Source of the DNA: an uncultured Syntrophomonadaceae bacterium
Lineage (GTDB): Bacteria > Bacillota > Syntrophomonadia > Syntrophomonadales > Syntrophomonadaceae
Length of the DNA stretch: 5,676 bases
Assembly: GCA_944391275.1 (NCBI GenBank)
Contig: CALXSZ010000030.1
Location: forward strand, 1-5,676
Direction: 5' to 3'
Shown here: piece by piece, positions 1 to 5,676 of the stretch
Position numbering within the stretch: position 1 is the first letter of the stretch
Layout: each line of letters begins with the position of its first letter
Program-made: the position numbers and the translations under genes
The notes under the pieces: model-generated
Told to the model about the DNA's origin: nothing
What the model saw: the letters and a program-made list of their open reading frames with translations, nothing else
Databases searched by the model: none

Positions 1-165
1 TGTCAAATATCACCGTGATCGCTACGAAAAAAAAAGCTTTTTAGCCTAGCATCTCCAGCATTCATTGTGGATACGGGGGATGTGCAATTAGACCAGGATT
101 TATCCGGTTTCGTTCGAGTCGTCACAGGGTATCATGATTCTATGATATTTCCGGTTCGCGCTTGA
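1..165 (+). pseudogene. C-terminal end of an AcoX/COG3199-type ATP-NAD kinase family protein, frame broken at a poly-A run (partial)
   Basis: Only the last ~54 residues fall in the window; the gene begins upstream. Bases 3-35 read SNITVIATKKK in one frame, which then stops at 42-44. The frame one base back continues KLFSLASPAFIVDTGD and ends with GFVRVVTGYHDSMIFPVRA and a TGA at 163-165. Joined, the two pieces give the order I recall for the end of the COG3199 ATP-NAD kinase-like family (AcoX relatives): an 'I-x-V-x-A-T-x-x-K-L' strand, a 'VDTGD' motif, then 'G-[FY]-x-R-V-V-T-G-Y'. The break lies in nine consecutive A (27-35); one A fewer restores the frame. It could be a sequencing or assembly indel, a real inactivating mutation, or a slippage site. 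Proteins of this family are predicted to bind ATP or polyphosphate and NAD; the real substrate here is unknown. Family assignment is from memory of the C-terminal pattern, so it is moderate. Confidence 0.55.
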
Positions 166-185
166 AAAATCTTCATTTTCCACAT

Positions 186-235
186 AAAAAGAGGAATGAA
201 AAAAGAAACACTCATCACATTTCATTCCTCTTTTT
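186..235 (+). terminator. Rho-independent terminator after the ATP-NAD kinase-like gene
   Basis: Bases 186-201 and 220-235 are perfect inverted repeats forming a 16-bp stem with an 18-base loop. The 3' arm ends in TTTTT and is followed by GTCTT. The hairpin begins 20 bases after the TGA at 163-165 and lies before the next plus-strand gene. The 5' arm begins with AAAAA, so it could also work on the other strand, but no minus-strand gene reads into it here. The stem is AT-rich apart from its GAGG core, and the loop is longer than ideal. Confidence 0.75.
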
Positions 236-335
236 GTCTTCTACTCGTAACGAGAACGGTTTTAGATGGCGGCACGAAAAAAGATCGATTTCTCTTTTTA
301 ATGACGACACACAGGATCAAAGAAAGGACAAATAA

Positions 336-947
336 ATGAAAATTCGATTGGAACAAGAAAAGGACTTCTTCGAAGTGGAAAATTTAACGCGGGAAGCATT
401 TTGGAATGTTTATCATCCAGGATGTACAGAACATTTCATTGTACATAAAATACGATCGGAAAAGTGTTTTGTCCCGGAACTCGATTATATTATAGAAGAC
501 GCTGGGAAAATTATCGCGCAAATCACCTATGCCAAGGGAACGCTCACGCATAAAGATGGAAAAATCAGTGAAATGCTCCTGCTGGGTCCAGTCAGCGTAC
601 ATCCTTCTCATCAAAAAAAAGGATACGGAGAAAAACTTATTCGTTTCACGTTGAAACAAGCCCATCAATTGGGATATCCCGCCGTCGTCCTTACCGGTTC
701 TCCTGCATATTATGCTCGTTTCGGATTTGAAAGCGCATCAAAACATGGCGTCTTTTACGCAGGAATGGACCCTCGCGAAGAATTTCCTTTTTTCATGGTA
801 AAAATTTTAGACGCCCAAAAAGCAAAATATTTAAAAGGAACTTATTCGGATCCAACTTGTTATTTTCCCTCAGAAAATGAGGTAGAAATATTCGATCGCT
901 TATTTCCTCCAAAAATAAAAGAAAAAAAACCGGGACAACTCGAATAA
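336..947 (+). CDS. GNAT family N-acetyltransferase (YhbS/COG3153-like)
   Basis: This 203-residue protein is predicted to transfer an acetyl group from acetyl-CoA to an unidentified amine in the cytoplasm. It begins with the GNAT opening strand (IRLEQEKDF), followed by a helix with 'VENLTREAFW'. Residues 83-88 (LGPVSV) are the central strand. Residues 93-98 (QKKGYG) are the acetyl-CoA pyrophosphate loop of motif A (Q/R-x-x-G-x-G/A). Residues 119-132 (LTGSPAYYARFGFE) match the 'G-x-P-x-Y-Y-x-[RK]-F-G-F' segment typical of YhbS-like members. The ATG is supported by AAAGGA at 323-328, seven bases upstream. The C-terminal ~20 residues are lysine-rich (KIKEKKPGQLE) and look like a tail outside the fold. 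Bases 613-620 and 922-929 are A8 runs, yet this frame is intact. The gene stands alone on the plus strand between a terminator and a convergent gene. I found no convincing promoter in 236-335. The acceptor cannot be predicted. Confidence 0.9.
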   Translation: MKIRLEQEKDFFEVENLTREAFWNVYHPGCTEHFIVHKIRSEKCFVPELDYIIEDAGKIIAQITYAKGTLTHKDGKISEMLLLGPVSVHPSHQKKGYGEKLIRFTLKQAHQLGYPAVVLTGSPAYYARFGFESASKHGVFYAGMDPREEFPFFMVKILDAQKAKYLKGTYSDPTCYFPSENEVEIFDRLFPPKIKEKKPGQLE

Positions 948-1000
948 TTGAAAGGGCAAATTAAATAACTTTTTCTCGTGAGCCGGCCCCTATTTTGCAA

Positions 1001-1771
1001 CTAATTTTCTTTTTTAGATTTTTGATATTTTTTTAATCCCGCTATTCCATACTGGAAGAACAAGATCGCGCTTCGAAAAAAAGAAAAGCCTAATTTCTCC
1101 CGGTAAATCTGCCACCGATACTTAGCGCTTGTATACTTATTCCCCGCTCGGGATTGAGCCATGACGCGATAATCTACGAGTACTTCGGTTGCTCCTACCG
1201 CCATATACCCATCTTTTAAAATTTGAAGCCAAAGCGCGTAGTCTTCATGATAATACTGTCTTTCAAAATGATATCGTGTAGCAACCTCCCGCGAAAGCAA
1301 TACCGTCGAACAACCGATCACATTACATTTTAATAAAGAAGGATAATCTACTTGCGAAGGAACGATATAGTCGTTGCACTTCTTTTTCCCTTTCTCATCA
1401 ATCAGCGCATAGGAGCTATAAAGAATAGCCGCGCCCGTCGTTTGCGCCAACTGCAATTGCTTTTCTAATTTTTGGGGACGCCATATATCGTCGCTGTCCA
1501 AAAAAGCAATATAATCTCCTTGACTCAAACGGAGTCCACGATTCCTGGATTCTGCTACACCCAGGTTTTTCGCATTAAAAACCGGTCGGATTCGCTTATC
1601 CTGACTGGCGTATTGGCGAATCAGATTCGGCGTTTCATCCTGTGAACCATCATCCATAATAATCAGTTCAAAATTTTGCCAGGTTTGTCGCAGAACCGAA
1701 TCGATGGCAAGAGAAATATAAGCTTCTGCATTATAGGCTGGCATGACGATCGAAACAAGTAACTGTTGCAT
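1001..1771 (-). CDS. Family 2 glycosyltransferase (TuaG-like)
   Basis: This 256-residue GT-A fold enzyme is expected to transfer a sugar from a nucleotide-sugar donor to a growing cell-surface glycan on the inner face of the membrane. The N-terminus shows the nucleotide-binding strand VSIVMPAYNAE (6-16), MDDGS (39-43), NLGVAESRN (69-77) and the metal-binding DSDD (92-95, the DxD motif). HEDYALW (175-181) carries the E-D pair that usually includes the catalytic base. The end, from about 'KYRWQIYREKLGFS' to 'GLKKYQKSKKEN', resembles B. subtilis TuaG and related small GT2 enzymes of about 250 residues, so length and layout fit a complete protein. There is no clear membrane span, though the hydrophobic 'FFRSAILFFQYGIAGL' may contact the membrane. 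The ATG is supported by GGGAG at 1778-1782, six bases upstream, and no other nearby ATG is in frame. It follows the fkbM-like gene after a 99-base AT-rich gap with no strong promoter or terminator. Donor and acceptor sugars are unknown. Confidence 0.92.
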   Translation of the reverse strand: MQQLLVSIVMPAYNAEAYISLAIDSVLRQTWQNFELIIMDDGSQDETPNLIRQYASQDKRIRPVFNAKNLGVAESRNRGLRLSQGDYIAFLDSDDIWRPQKLEKQLQLAQTTGAAILYSSYALIDEKGKKKCNDYIVPSQVDYPSLLKCNVIGCSTVLLSREVATRYHFERQYYHEDYALWLQILKDGYMAVGATEVLVDYRVMAQSRAGNKYTSAKYRWQIYREKLGFSFFRSAILFFQYGIAGLKKYQKSKKEN

Positions 1772-1870
1772 TCCATTCTCCCATTCATCATGATTCTATT
1801 TTTTTATCTTCAAGAACAAATAGGACATTCTACGATTTAATAAAATCAACAAAAAAATATTATCCGCTTT

Positions 1871-2935
1871 TTACTCTGTTACATATAAATTCGTTTCCCA
1901 TCCAGGAATATATGGATGATGCCGTAAAAAAATTCGGTAATGAGGATTCAACGTCCACAAAAGTTTTGGCAACTCAACAAAATCCCACGATCGATGATAC
2001 GCGCTGATTGCAAATTTAGGAGCAAATTGCTGAATCGTCCGCTTGCAACCCAAAAGCGTTTCATACTCGGCTCCCTCTACATCCATTTTAATGAATGAGG
2101 CTGGCTTGCCTTGTAAAAGATGATCGACGCTTTCAGCTTGAACCTCGTATCCTCTCTCCCCCAAAGCGGAATTTCGTCCGCCTCGGCCATCAAAAATCAA
2201 TTTGGCCGCTTGACTCCAACTTGCATAGGGAAATAAGGTTACATGTTGCCAATGGCGATCTTCTATTTTGCGTTTTAATTTTGCAAAATTTTTTCGATCC
2301 GGTTCTAAAGCAAAAATCTTTCCATATTTCCCCTGGGTATAGGCAATGAACTCTTCCACCGTGTCTCCGTCGTAAGCCCCCAAATCCATATAAACCGCTT
2401 TATCTTCCAAGGGAAACAAATGACTGAGCGCTTCTTCCCGGGTTGTTTCACATTCCTGTAAATAGCGAATTTTTCCGCTCAGTTTGTATTGCAATAAACA
2501 TTGAAAGACCTTTTTAGAAGTCGTATCCGCCAATCTTTCATAAACCTGAACAATTGCCGCTTGATGCTGCTTTATTGAAGGAAAATCGATCAATTCATCT
2601 CCAAATAAAGGGATATCCGGCGCTAAAACCTCGAATTCTTCTGCGATTCGGTAAATTTTATCCAAAACTTCCGGACGTTCTGTCCCAAAAGCAATCAGAA
2701 TAATGGGATCCGAATAGGCCGTGCGAATTTGCTCATAGCGTTTGACCTGAAATCCTGCAAAGCTTTGCCCACGAACAAATTCATCACTGGCAAAAAGATC
2801 CTGGACTGGAATCTTAAATTTCTGGCATAAAGCCAAGATTTTTTCCGCTCCGTTTCCCATTCCATACAAAATAATCGGACGTTTTTCTTTCTGTAAGCGT
2901 TCCCAGATCCATTCGGATTCTGCTAAAGCAAACAT
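1871..2935 (-). CDS. FkbM family methyltransferase with an N-terminal nucleotide-binding-like domain
   Basis: This 354-residue protein has two parts. Residues ~19-115 start with PIILYGMGNGAEKI, a glycine-rich Rossmann-type loop, followed by 'DLFASDEFVRGQSFAGFQV' and 'PIILIAFGTERPEV'. This layout resembles the N-terminal nucleotide-binding domains of sugar-modifying proteins (PglD-N-like), but its ligand is unknown. Residues ~180-354 form an FkbM-type SAM-dependent methyltransferase: YMDLGAYDGDT (182-192, SAM-binding loop), FALEPD (208-213, acidic residue after strand 2), 'ESVDHLL' (268-274) and FIKMDVEGAEYETLLG (281-296, the FkbM hallmark). The closing 'YHRSWDF...LRHHPYIPGWETNLYV' is also typical. 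FkbM enzymes are known or predicted O-methyltransferases on sugars, polyketides and other metabolites; a surface glycan acceptor is inferred from the adjacent glycosyltransferase. The start is well supported by AAAAGGAGG at 2942-2950, six bases before the ATG. That site lies just past the mgtC-like stop codon, which implies cotranscription. Confidence 0.9.
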   Translation of the reverse strand: MFALAESEWIWERLQKEKRPIILYGMGNGAEKILALCQKFKIPVQDLFASDEFVRGQSFAGFQVKRYEQIRTAYSDPIILIAFGTERPEVLDKIYRIAEEFEVLAPDIPLFGDELIDFPSIKQHQAAIVQVYERLADTTSKKVFQCLLQYKLSGKIRYLQECETTREEALSHLFPLEDKAVYMDLGAYDGDTVEEFIAYTQGKYGKIFALEPDRKNFAKLKRKIEDRHWQHVTLFPYASWSQAAKLIFDGRGGRNSALGERGYEVQAESVDHLLQGKPASFIKMDVEGAEYETLLGCKRTIQQFAPKFAISAYHRSWDFVELPKLLWTLNPHYRIFLRHHPYIPGWETNLYVTE

Positions 2936-2960
2936 GAATATCCTCCTTTTGGTATCAGGT

Positions 2961-3644
2961 TCATGAACCCCTCACAGCTAATTTTCGTACCCCCTCTATT
3001 TGACTTAGTATTTGAAGGATATTTCCATGATCCTTTTTATTTTCCGTATGAATAAAAACATTTATCTCCAATTGATTCTTTTCTATATAACGAATTTCGT
3101 CAAGCCTCATATTTTCATCCAATTTCAATAATTCTTGATAAATTGTTTCCAATCTTCCTGGAAGGTTCTCGACCTCCAAAACCAAATGACAAATTCCTCT
3201 TCTTCTCTCTTGAACCGCTCGTTTCTCCACCCATTCCATAAGGCCCATCACAATCAAACAACAGATTGTCCCCATAATGGCTGGAACATATAACCGGGCG
3301 CCAACCGCTAATCCAATACAGGCCGTTACCCATAAACCCGCTGCAGTCGTTAATCCTCGAACCGAAAGACCGGTGCGAATAATTGTACCGGCTCCTAAAA
3401 ATCCGATTCCGCTAATTACCTGAGCAGCGATTCTCCCGGCGTCCGAGCCATAGATCGTATGCATTTTAATTGAAACAACCATCGCCAAAGCCGACCCCAC
3501 GCAAACTAACGTATTGGTTCTCAGTCCAGCTTGATGCCCGGATAATTCCCGTTGAATTCCCACAATGCTCCCCAACACCAACGCTAAAAACAGCGGTCCA
3601 ATAGCTGTAAAAAATTCTGCTAAAAGAATGGAGTCAAATTTCAT
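2961..3644 (-). CDS. MgtC/SapB family membrane protein
   Basis: With the ATG at 3644 the protein is 227 residues, the usual MgtC/SapB length. The N-terminal ~145 residues are a membrane domain with four or five hydrophobic spans. It contains the family's conserved segments: GIQRELSGHQAGLRTNTLV (29-47), VISGIGFLGAGTIIR (76-90) and VRGLTTAAGLWVTACIGLAVG (95-115). The last ~80 residues are soluble and ACT-like (LVLEVENLPGRLETIYQELLKL and onward). Salmonella MgtC affects Mg2+ homeostasis, virulence and F1Fo-ATPase activity; the role of chromosomal relatives in Bacillota is not settled, so no specific function is given. The frame stays open upstream to a TTG at 3686, but that extension (MAALFLHSIIGRTK) overlaps a terminator-like hairpin and lacks a good ribosome binding site, so I chose the ATG. 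The fkbM-like ATG follows 25 bases after this stop. Upstream, proS ends 113 bases away. Confidence 0.92.
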   Translation of the reverse strand: MKFDSILLAEFFTAIGPLFLALVLGSIVGIQRELSGHQAGLRTNTLVCVGSALAMVVSIKMHTIYGSDAGRIAAQVISGIGFLGAGTIIRTGLSVRGLTTAAGLWVTACIGLAVGARLYVPAIMGTICCLIVMGLMEWVEKRAVQERRRGICHLVLEVENLPGRLETIYQELLKLDENMRLDEIRYIEKNQLEINVFIHTENKKDHGNILQILSQIEGVRKLAVRGS

Positions 3645-3651
3645 CTTTGTT

Positions 3652-3656
3652 CTCCC
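3652..3656 (-). promoter_or_regulatory. Ribosome binding site that fixes the mgtC-like start
   Basis: GGGAG lies on the minus strand, seven bases before the ATG at 3644-3642. It favours that start over the in-frame TTG at 3686, which would add 14 residues not expected for the family. Confidence 0.75.
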
Positions 3657-3657
3657 T

Positions 3658-3686
3658 ATTATGCTATGTAAAAACAAAGCGGCCAA
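3658..3686 (-). promoter_or_regulatory. Possible sigma-A promoter upstream of the mgtC-like gene
   Basis: On the minus strand TTGGCC (3686-3681) and CATAAT (3663-3658) are separated by 17 bases; these match the -35 and -10 consensus at 4/6 and 5/6 positions. Against it, the expected transcription start (about 3651) falls at or just past the ribosome binding site at 3656-3652, so an mRNA from here would lack it. The -35 also lies inside the terminator-like stem. It may be a chance match. Confidence 0.25.
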
Positions 3687-3701
3687 CGCGCCGCCCTGTT
3701 T
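3670..3701 (-). terminator. Rho-independent terminator after ispG-proS
   Basis: On the minus strand GCGGC (3694-3690) pairs with GCCGC (3683-3679) around a six-base loop. Two G-U pairs and a further five A-T/C-G pairs (3701-3697 with 3676-3672) extend the stem to 12 bp. The 3' arm runs into TTTGTTTTT (3678-3670), giving the GC core plus U-tract of an intrinsic terminator. It lies 56 bases after the proS stop and 25 bases before the mgtC-like ATG, so it probably separates the housekeeping pair from the accessory genes, or attenuates transcription into them. Part of the U-tract is also in the lower stem, so efficiency is uncertain. Confidence 0.65.
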
Positions 3702-3757
3702 ATTTCGCCCGAGTTCGTTTGTTTTTTCCCTTTAAAATTGACCACTTCAGGATATCG

Positions 3758-5479
3758 TCATGGTTTCAGTTGAGCTTCCACCAAATTTTTTACTTTTGTA
3801 ACAATATCTGGCAGAGCAATCATTTCGGCTTCTTCTTCCCGACGCAGTTTTAATTCTACCTGCCCTAAAGCCAATCCCTTTGGTCCCACATTAATCCGAA
3901 TCGGAATCCCAATTAAATCGGCATCTTTAAATTTTACGCCGGTTCTTTCATCCCGGTCATCCAACAAAACTTCCAATCCTGCATTTTCTAAATCATGATA
4001 CAATTGCTCGGCTACTTCCATCTGATCAGCCTTTTTGGCATTTACCGGCACGATGATTACTTGAAAGGGCGTAATCGGCATTGGCCAAGTCATTCCATGC
4101 GCATCGTTATTTTGTTCGACAGCCGCCGCCATGGTTCGAGAAACCCCAATTCCATAGCATCCCATAACCATATATTGCACTTTTCCGGATTGATCCAAAT
4201 AAGTAGCATTCATCGCCCGAGAATATTTCTCCCCTAATTTGAAAATATGCCCTACTTCTACACCTCGCATAGCTCCTACCGGACGCCCGCAACAGGGACA
4301 AGGATCGCCTGGAGCAGCGTTGCGTAAGTCTGCATACGCATATGGAACAAAATCTCTTCCTGGATTCACATGAATGAAATGAAAACCATCTTCATTGGCG
4401 CCACATCCCACATTCACTAAATGTTGCACAGCGTTATCCGCATAAATTTTTAAAGGATTGTTCACAGGTCCTAAAGAACCAAATCCCGCTCCTAAAGCGG
4501 ATCGAACGTCACTTTCCGCCGCCATTACCAATAAATTGCACCCCAAAAGATTTTTTAATTTGGTTTCGTTTAATTCGTGATCCCCCCGCAACAAAACGCA
4601 AATCAATTCTTCATCCGCCAAATAAATCAGGGTTTTAATCTGGTCCGATTCGGGGTGTCCTAACAAATCGCTGAGGTCTTTTACCGTTTTCACACCAGGC
4701 GTTGCAATTTTCTCCAATTCCAATAATTTGGTCGTAGATTTCCCTTCTACCGTGGGGGATTCCGGACAAACCGCTTTCTCCAAATTAGCCCCGTAATGAC
4801 ACTGGTCGCAATAAATTATCGTATCTTCTCCACTTGACGCCAACACCATAAATTCATTGCTGTTGTTGCCCCCAATCGCACCACTGTCTGCATCAACCAT
4901 ACGATATTTCAAACCGATACGATCAAAAATCCGGCAATAAGCCTGACGCATCTTTTCATACGATTGATCCAACCCTTCTGCATCCGTATCAAAAGAATAA
5001 GCGTCTTTCATAATAAATTCCCGCCCACGCATGAGTCCAAATCGAGGCCGAATTTCGTCGCGATACTTATTTTGAATTTGGTATAAAATCATGGGAAGAT
5101 CTCGATAAGAATGCACATCGCCATCCACCACGTCGGTTACCACTTCTTCATGCGTAGGACCTAAGGAAAATTCACGGCCATGCCGATCGCTTAAACGAAA
5201 CATTTCGTCTCCATACGCACTCCAGCGTCCAGATTTTTCCCATAATTCCTTGGGTTGAACGATCGGCATCAAAATTTCTTGCGCCCCAGCGGCGTCCATC
5301 TCCTCGCGGACAATTTGCTGAATCTTATGTAAGACCCGCATCGCCAATGGCAAATACGTATAGATTCCTCCACTGGATTTGCGGATGAATCCGGCTCTTA
5401 ACAATAATTGATGGCTAACAACCTCCGCTTCGCTGGGTACTTCTCTTAAAGTCGGAAAAAATAACTGTGAACTTCTCAC
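3758..5479 (-). CDS. proS: Proline--tRNA ligase (ProRS, bacterial type with editing domain)
   Basis: ProRS is a cytoplasmic class II synthetase that activates proline with ATP and charges tRNA-Pro. At 573 residues the length is normal for the bacterial type. The family's opening is present (MRSSQLFFPTLREVPSEAEV). Motif 1 lies around residues 39-80 (GIYTYLPLAMRVLHKI to MPIVQPKELW). Motif 2 spans about 104-162, with FSLGPTHEE, RDEIRPRFGLMRGREFIMKDAYSF. Motif 3 is GCYGIGVSRTMAAAVEQ (440-456). Between motifs 2 and 3 lies the ~180-residue INS (YbaK-like) domain that hydrolyses Ala-tRNA-Pro, with KTLIY (282-286, conserved lysine) and GSLGPVN (334-340). CxxC at 224-227 and CPCC at 394-397 flank it and resemble the paired cysteine motifs of the family. 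The anticodon-binding domain covers ~470-573. The start is GTG: it gives the canonical N-terminus and has GAGGAGG nine bases upstream. It overlaps the ispG stop by four bases. Confidence 0.98.
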   Translation of the reverse strand: MRSSQLFFPTLREVPSEAEVVSHQLLLRAGFIRKSSGGIYTYLPLAMRVLHKIQQIVREEMDAAGAQEILMPIVQPKELWEKSGRWSAYGDEMFRLSDRHGREFSLGPTHEEVVTDVVDGDVHSYRDLPMILYQIQNKYRDEIRPRFGLMRGREFIMKDAYSFDTDAEGLDQSYEKMRQAYCRIFDRIGLKYRMVDADSGAIGGNNSNEFMVLASSGEDTIIYCDQCHYGANLEKAVCPESPTVEGKSTTKLLELEKIATPGVKTVKDLSDLLGHPESDQIKTLIYLADEELICVLLRGDHELNETKLKNLLGCNLLVMAAESDVRSALGAGFGSLGPVNNPLKIYADNAVQHLVNVGCGANEDGFHFIHVNPGRDFVPYAYADLRNAAPGDPCPCCGRPVGAMRGVEVGHIFKLGEKYSRAMNATYLDQSGKVQYMVMGCYGIGVSRTMAAAVEQNNDAHGMTWPMPITPFQVIIVPVNAKKADQMEVAEQLYHDLENAGLEVLLDDRDERTGVKFKDADLIGIPIRINVGPKGLALGQVELKLRREEEAEMIALPDIVTKVKNLVEAQLKP

Positions 5480-5676
5480 GCCCCATGTCCTCCTCTATCT
5501 TTTAACATCTTATCAATTTCTTCCATCAATGCTGGAATAATTTCTTCCTCTGAAACTTTTCTTAGAAGGCGGTTCTTGGAAAACAACAGTCCCACACCTT
5601 TGCCTCCAGCTATGCCAATATCCGCCTCTCGGGCCTCTCCCGGCCCGTTTACCACACATCCCATCACCGCCACCTT
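5476..5676 (-). CDS. ispG: 4-hydroxy-3-methylbut-2-en-1-yl diphosphate synthase, C-terminal end (partial)
   Basis: Only the last 66 residues are in the window; the gene begins beyond 5676. IspG (GcpE) converts methylerythritol cyclodiphosphate to HMBPP, the next-to-last step of the MEP isoprenoid pathway, using a [4Fe-4S] cluster. The visible KVAVMGCVVNGPGEAREADIG is the family's diagnostic C-terminal motif. Its Cys (visible residue 7) and Glu (residue 14) are seven apart, as are the cluster ligands Cys305 and Glu312 of E. coli IspG. GIAGGKGVGLLF follows, and the end (KMLKDRGGHGA) is a normal short tail. The internal GTG at 5673 is not a start; the frame runs to the window edge. It shares a GTGA overlap with proS, and its 3' end contains the proS ribosome binding site. 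Confidence 0.96.
   Translation of the reverse strand, partial: KVAVMGCVVNGPGEAREADIGIAGGKGVGLLFSKNRLLRKVSEEEIIPALMEEIDKMLKDRGGHGA
5489..5495 (-). promoter_or_regulatory. Ribosome binding site for the proS GTG start, inside the ispG 3' end
   Basis: GAGGAGG lies on the minus strand nine bases before the GTG at 5479-5477. It is embedded in the last ispG codons and supports the GTG as the true proS start, with translation coupled to ispG. Confidence 0.8.

Noticed and set aside
244..254. CTCGTAACGAG palindrome upstream of the GNAT gene, as a possible operator
   Set aside because: Five-base arms are expected several times by chance in this window, and there is no recognisable promoter next to it.
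948..1000. Shared terminator between the convergent GNAT and glycosyltransferase genes
   Set aside because: The gap contains a GCCGGC palindrome and a short T run, but no stem-loop of reasonable stability directly followed by a T-tract on either strand.
131..1799. The 13-base sequence ATCATGATTCTAT occurs at 131-143 and at 1787-1799
   Set aside because: One copy is inside a coding end and the other in a gap. A single 13-base match in 5.7 kb of AT-rich DNA is not surprising, and neither flank extends the match.
1772..1870. Promoter for the glycosyltransferase in the AT-rich gap after the fkbM-like gene
   Set aside because: TAGAAT and GATAAT occur on the minus strand, but neither has a -35 box better than about 3/6 at acceptable spacing. 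In such AT-rich DNA these matches are expected.
2958..2969. Perfect 12-bp palindrome GGTTCATGAACC across the mgtC-like stop codon
   Set aside because: About one perfect 12-bp palindrome is expected by chance in a window this size. It has no loop and no T-tract, so it is not a terminator, and its position is otherwise unremarkable.
3642..3686. Longer mgtC-like protein starting at TTG 3686
   Set aside because: The extra 14 residues overlap the terminator-like hairpin and lack a good ribosome binding site. The ATG at 3644 has GGGAG at proper spacing and gives the usual family length and N-terminus.
3645..3757. Possible Mg2+-sensing leader (M-box riboswitch) before the mgtC-like gene
   Set aside because: The gap from the proS stop is only 113 bases, shorter than a typical M-box with expression platform. 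I see one simple terminator-like hairpin and no multi-helix arrangement.

Overview
This 5.7 kb window looks like ordinary chromosome from a low- to mid-GC member of the Bacillota. The evidence is strong AGGAGG-type ribosome binding sites, AT-rich gaps, a bacterial-type prolyl-tRNA synthetase with an editing insert, and an ispG-proS gene pair as found in many Clostridia and Negativicutes. No genus can be named from the sequence alone.

Left part, plus strand (1-947). The window opens inside the last stretch of a gene resembling the C-terminus of the AcoX/COG3199 ATP-NAD kinase family. Its frame is broken at a run of nine A. A 16-bp hairpin with a T-rich tail (186-235) follows and probably ends that transcript. 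Next comes an intact GNAT acetyltransferase of the YhbS type (336-947).

Right part, minus strand (read from 5676 down to 1001). The order of transcription is ispG (3' end only), proS, mgtC-like, fkbM-like methyltransferase, then a family 2 glycosyltransferase. ispG and proS overlap by four bases (GTGA) and are almost certainly translated from one mRNA. A GC-rich hairpin with a T-rich tail lies between proS and the mgtC-like gene, so the housekeeping pair may end there. The mgtC-like and fkbM-like genes are only 16 bases apart from stop codon to ribosome binding site and are probably cotranscribed. The glycosyltransferase follows after a 99-base AT-rich gap and may share that transcript. It meets the GNAT gene tail to tail with 53 bases between them, where I see no clear terminator.

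Functionally, ispG (isoprenoid precursor synthesis) and proS (tRNA charging) are housekeeping genes. The membrane protein, methyltransferase and glycosyltransferase are an accessory group that could modify a surface polysaccharide; that link is inference from family and proximity. I see no tRNA, rRNA, CRISPR array, insertion sequence or phage gene, and no convincing undescribed system. The items most worth a second look are the frameshift at the left edge and the terminator/promoter overlap upstream of the mgtC-like gene.
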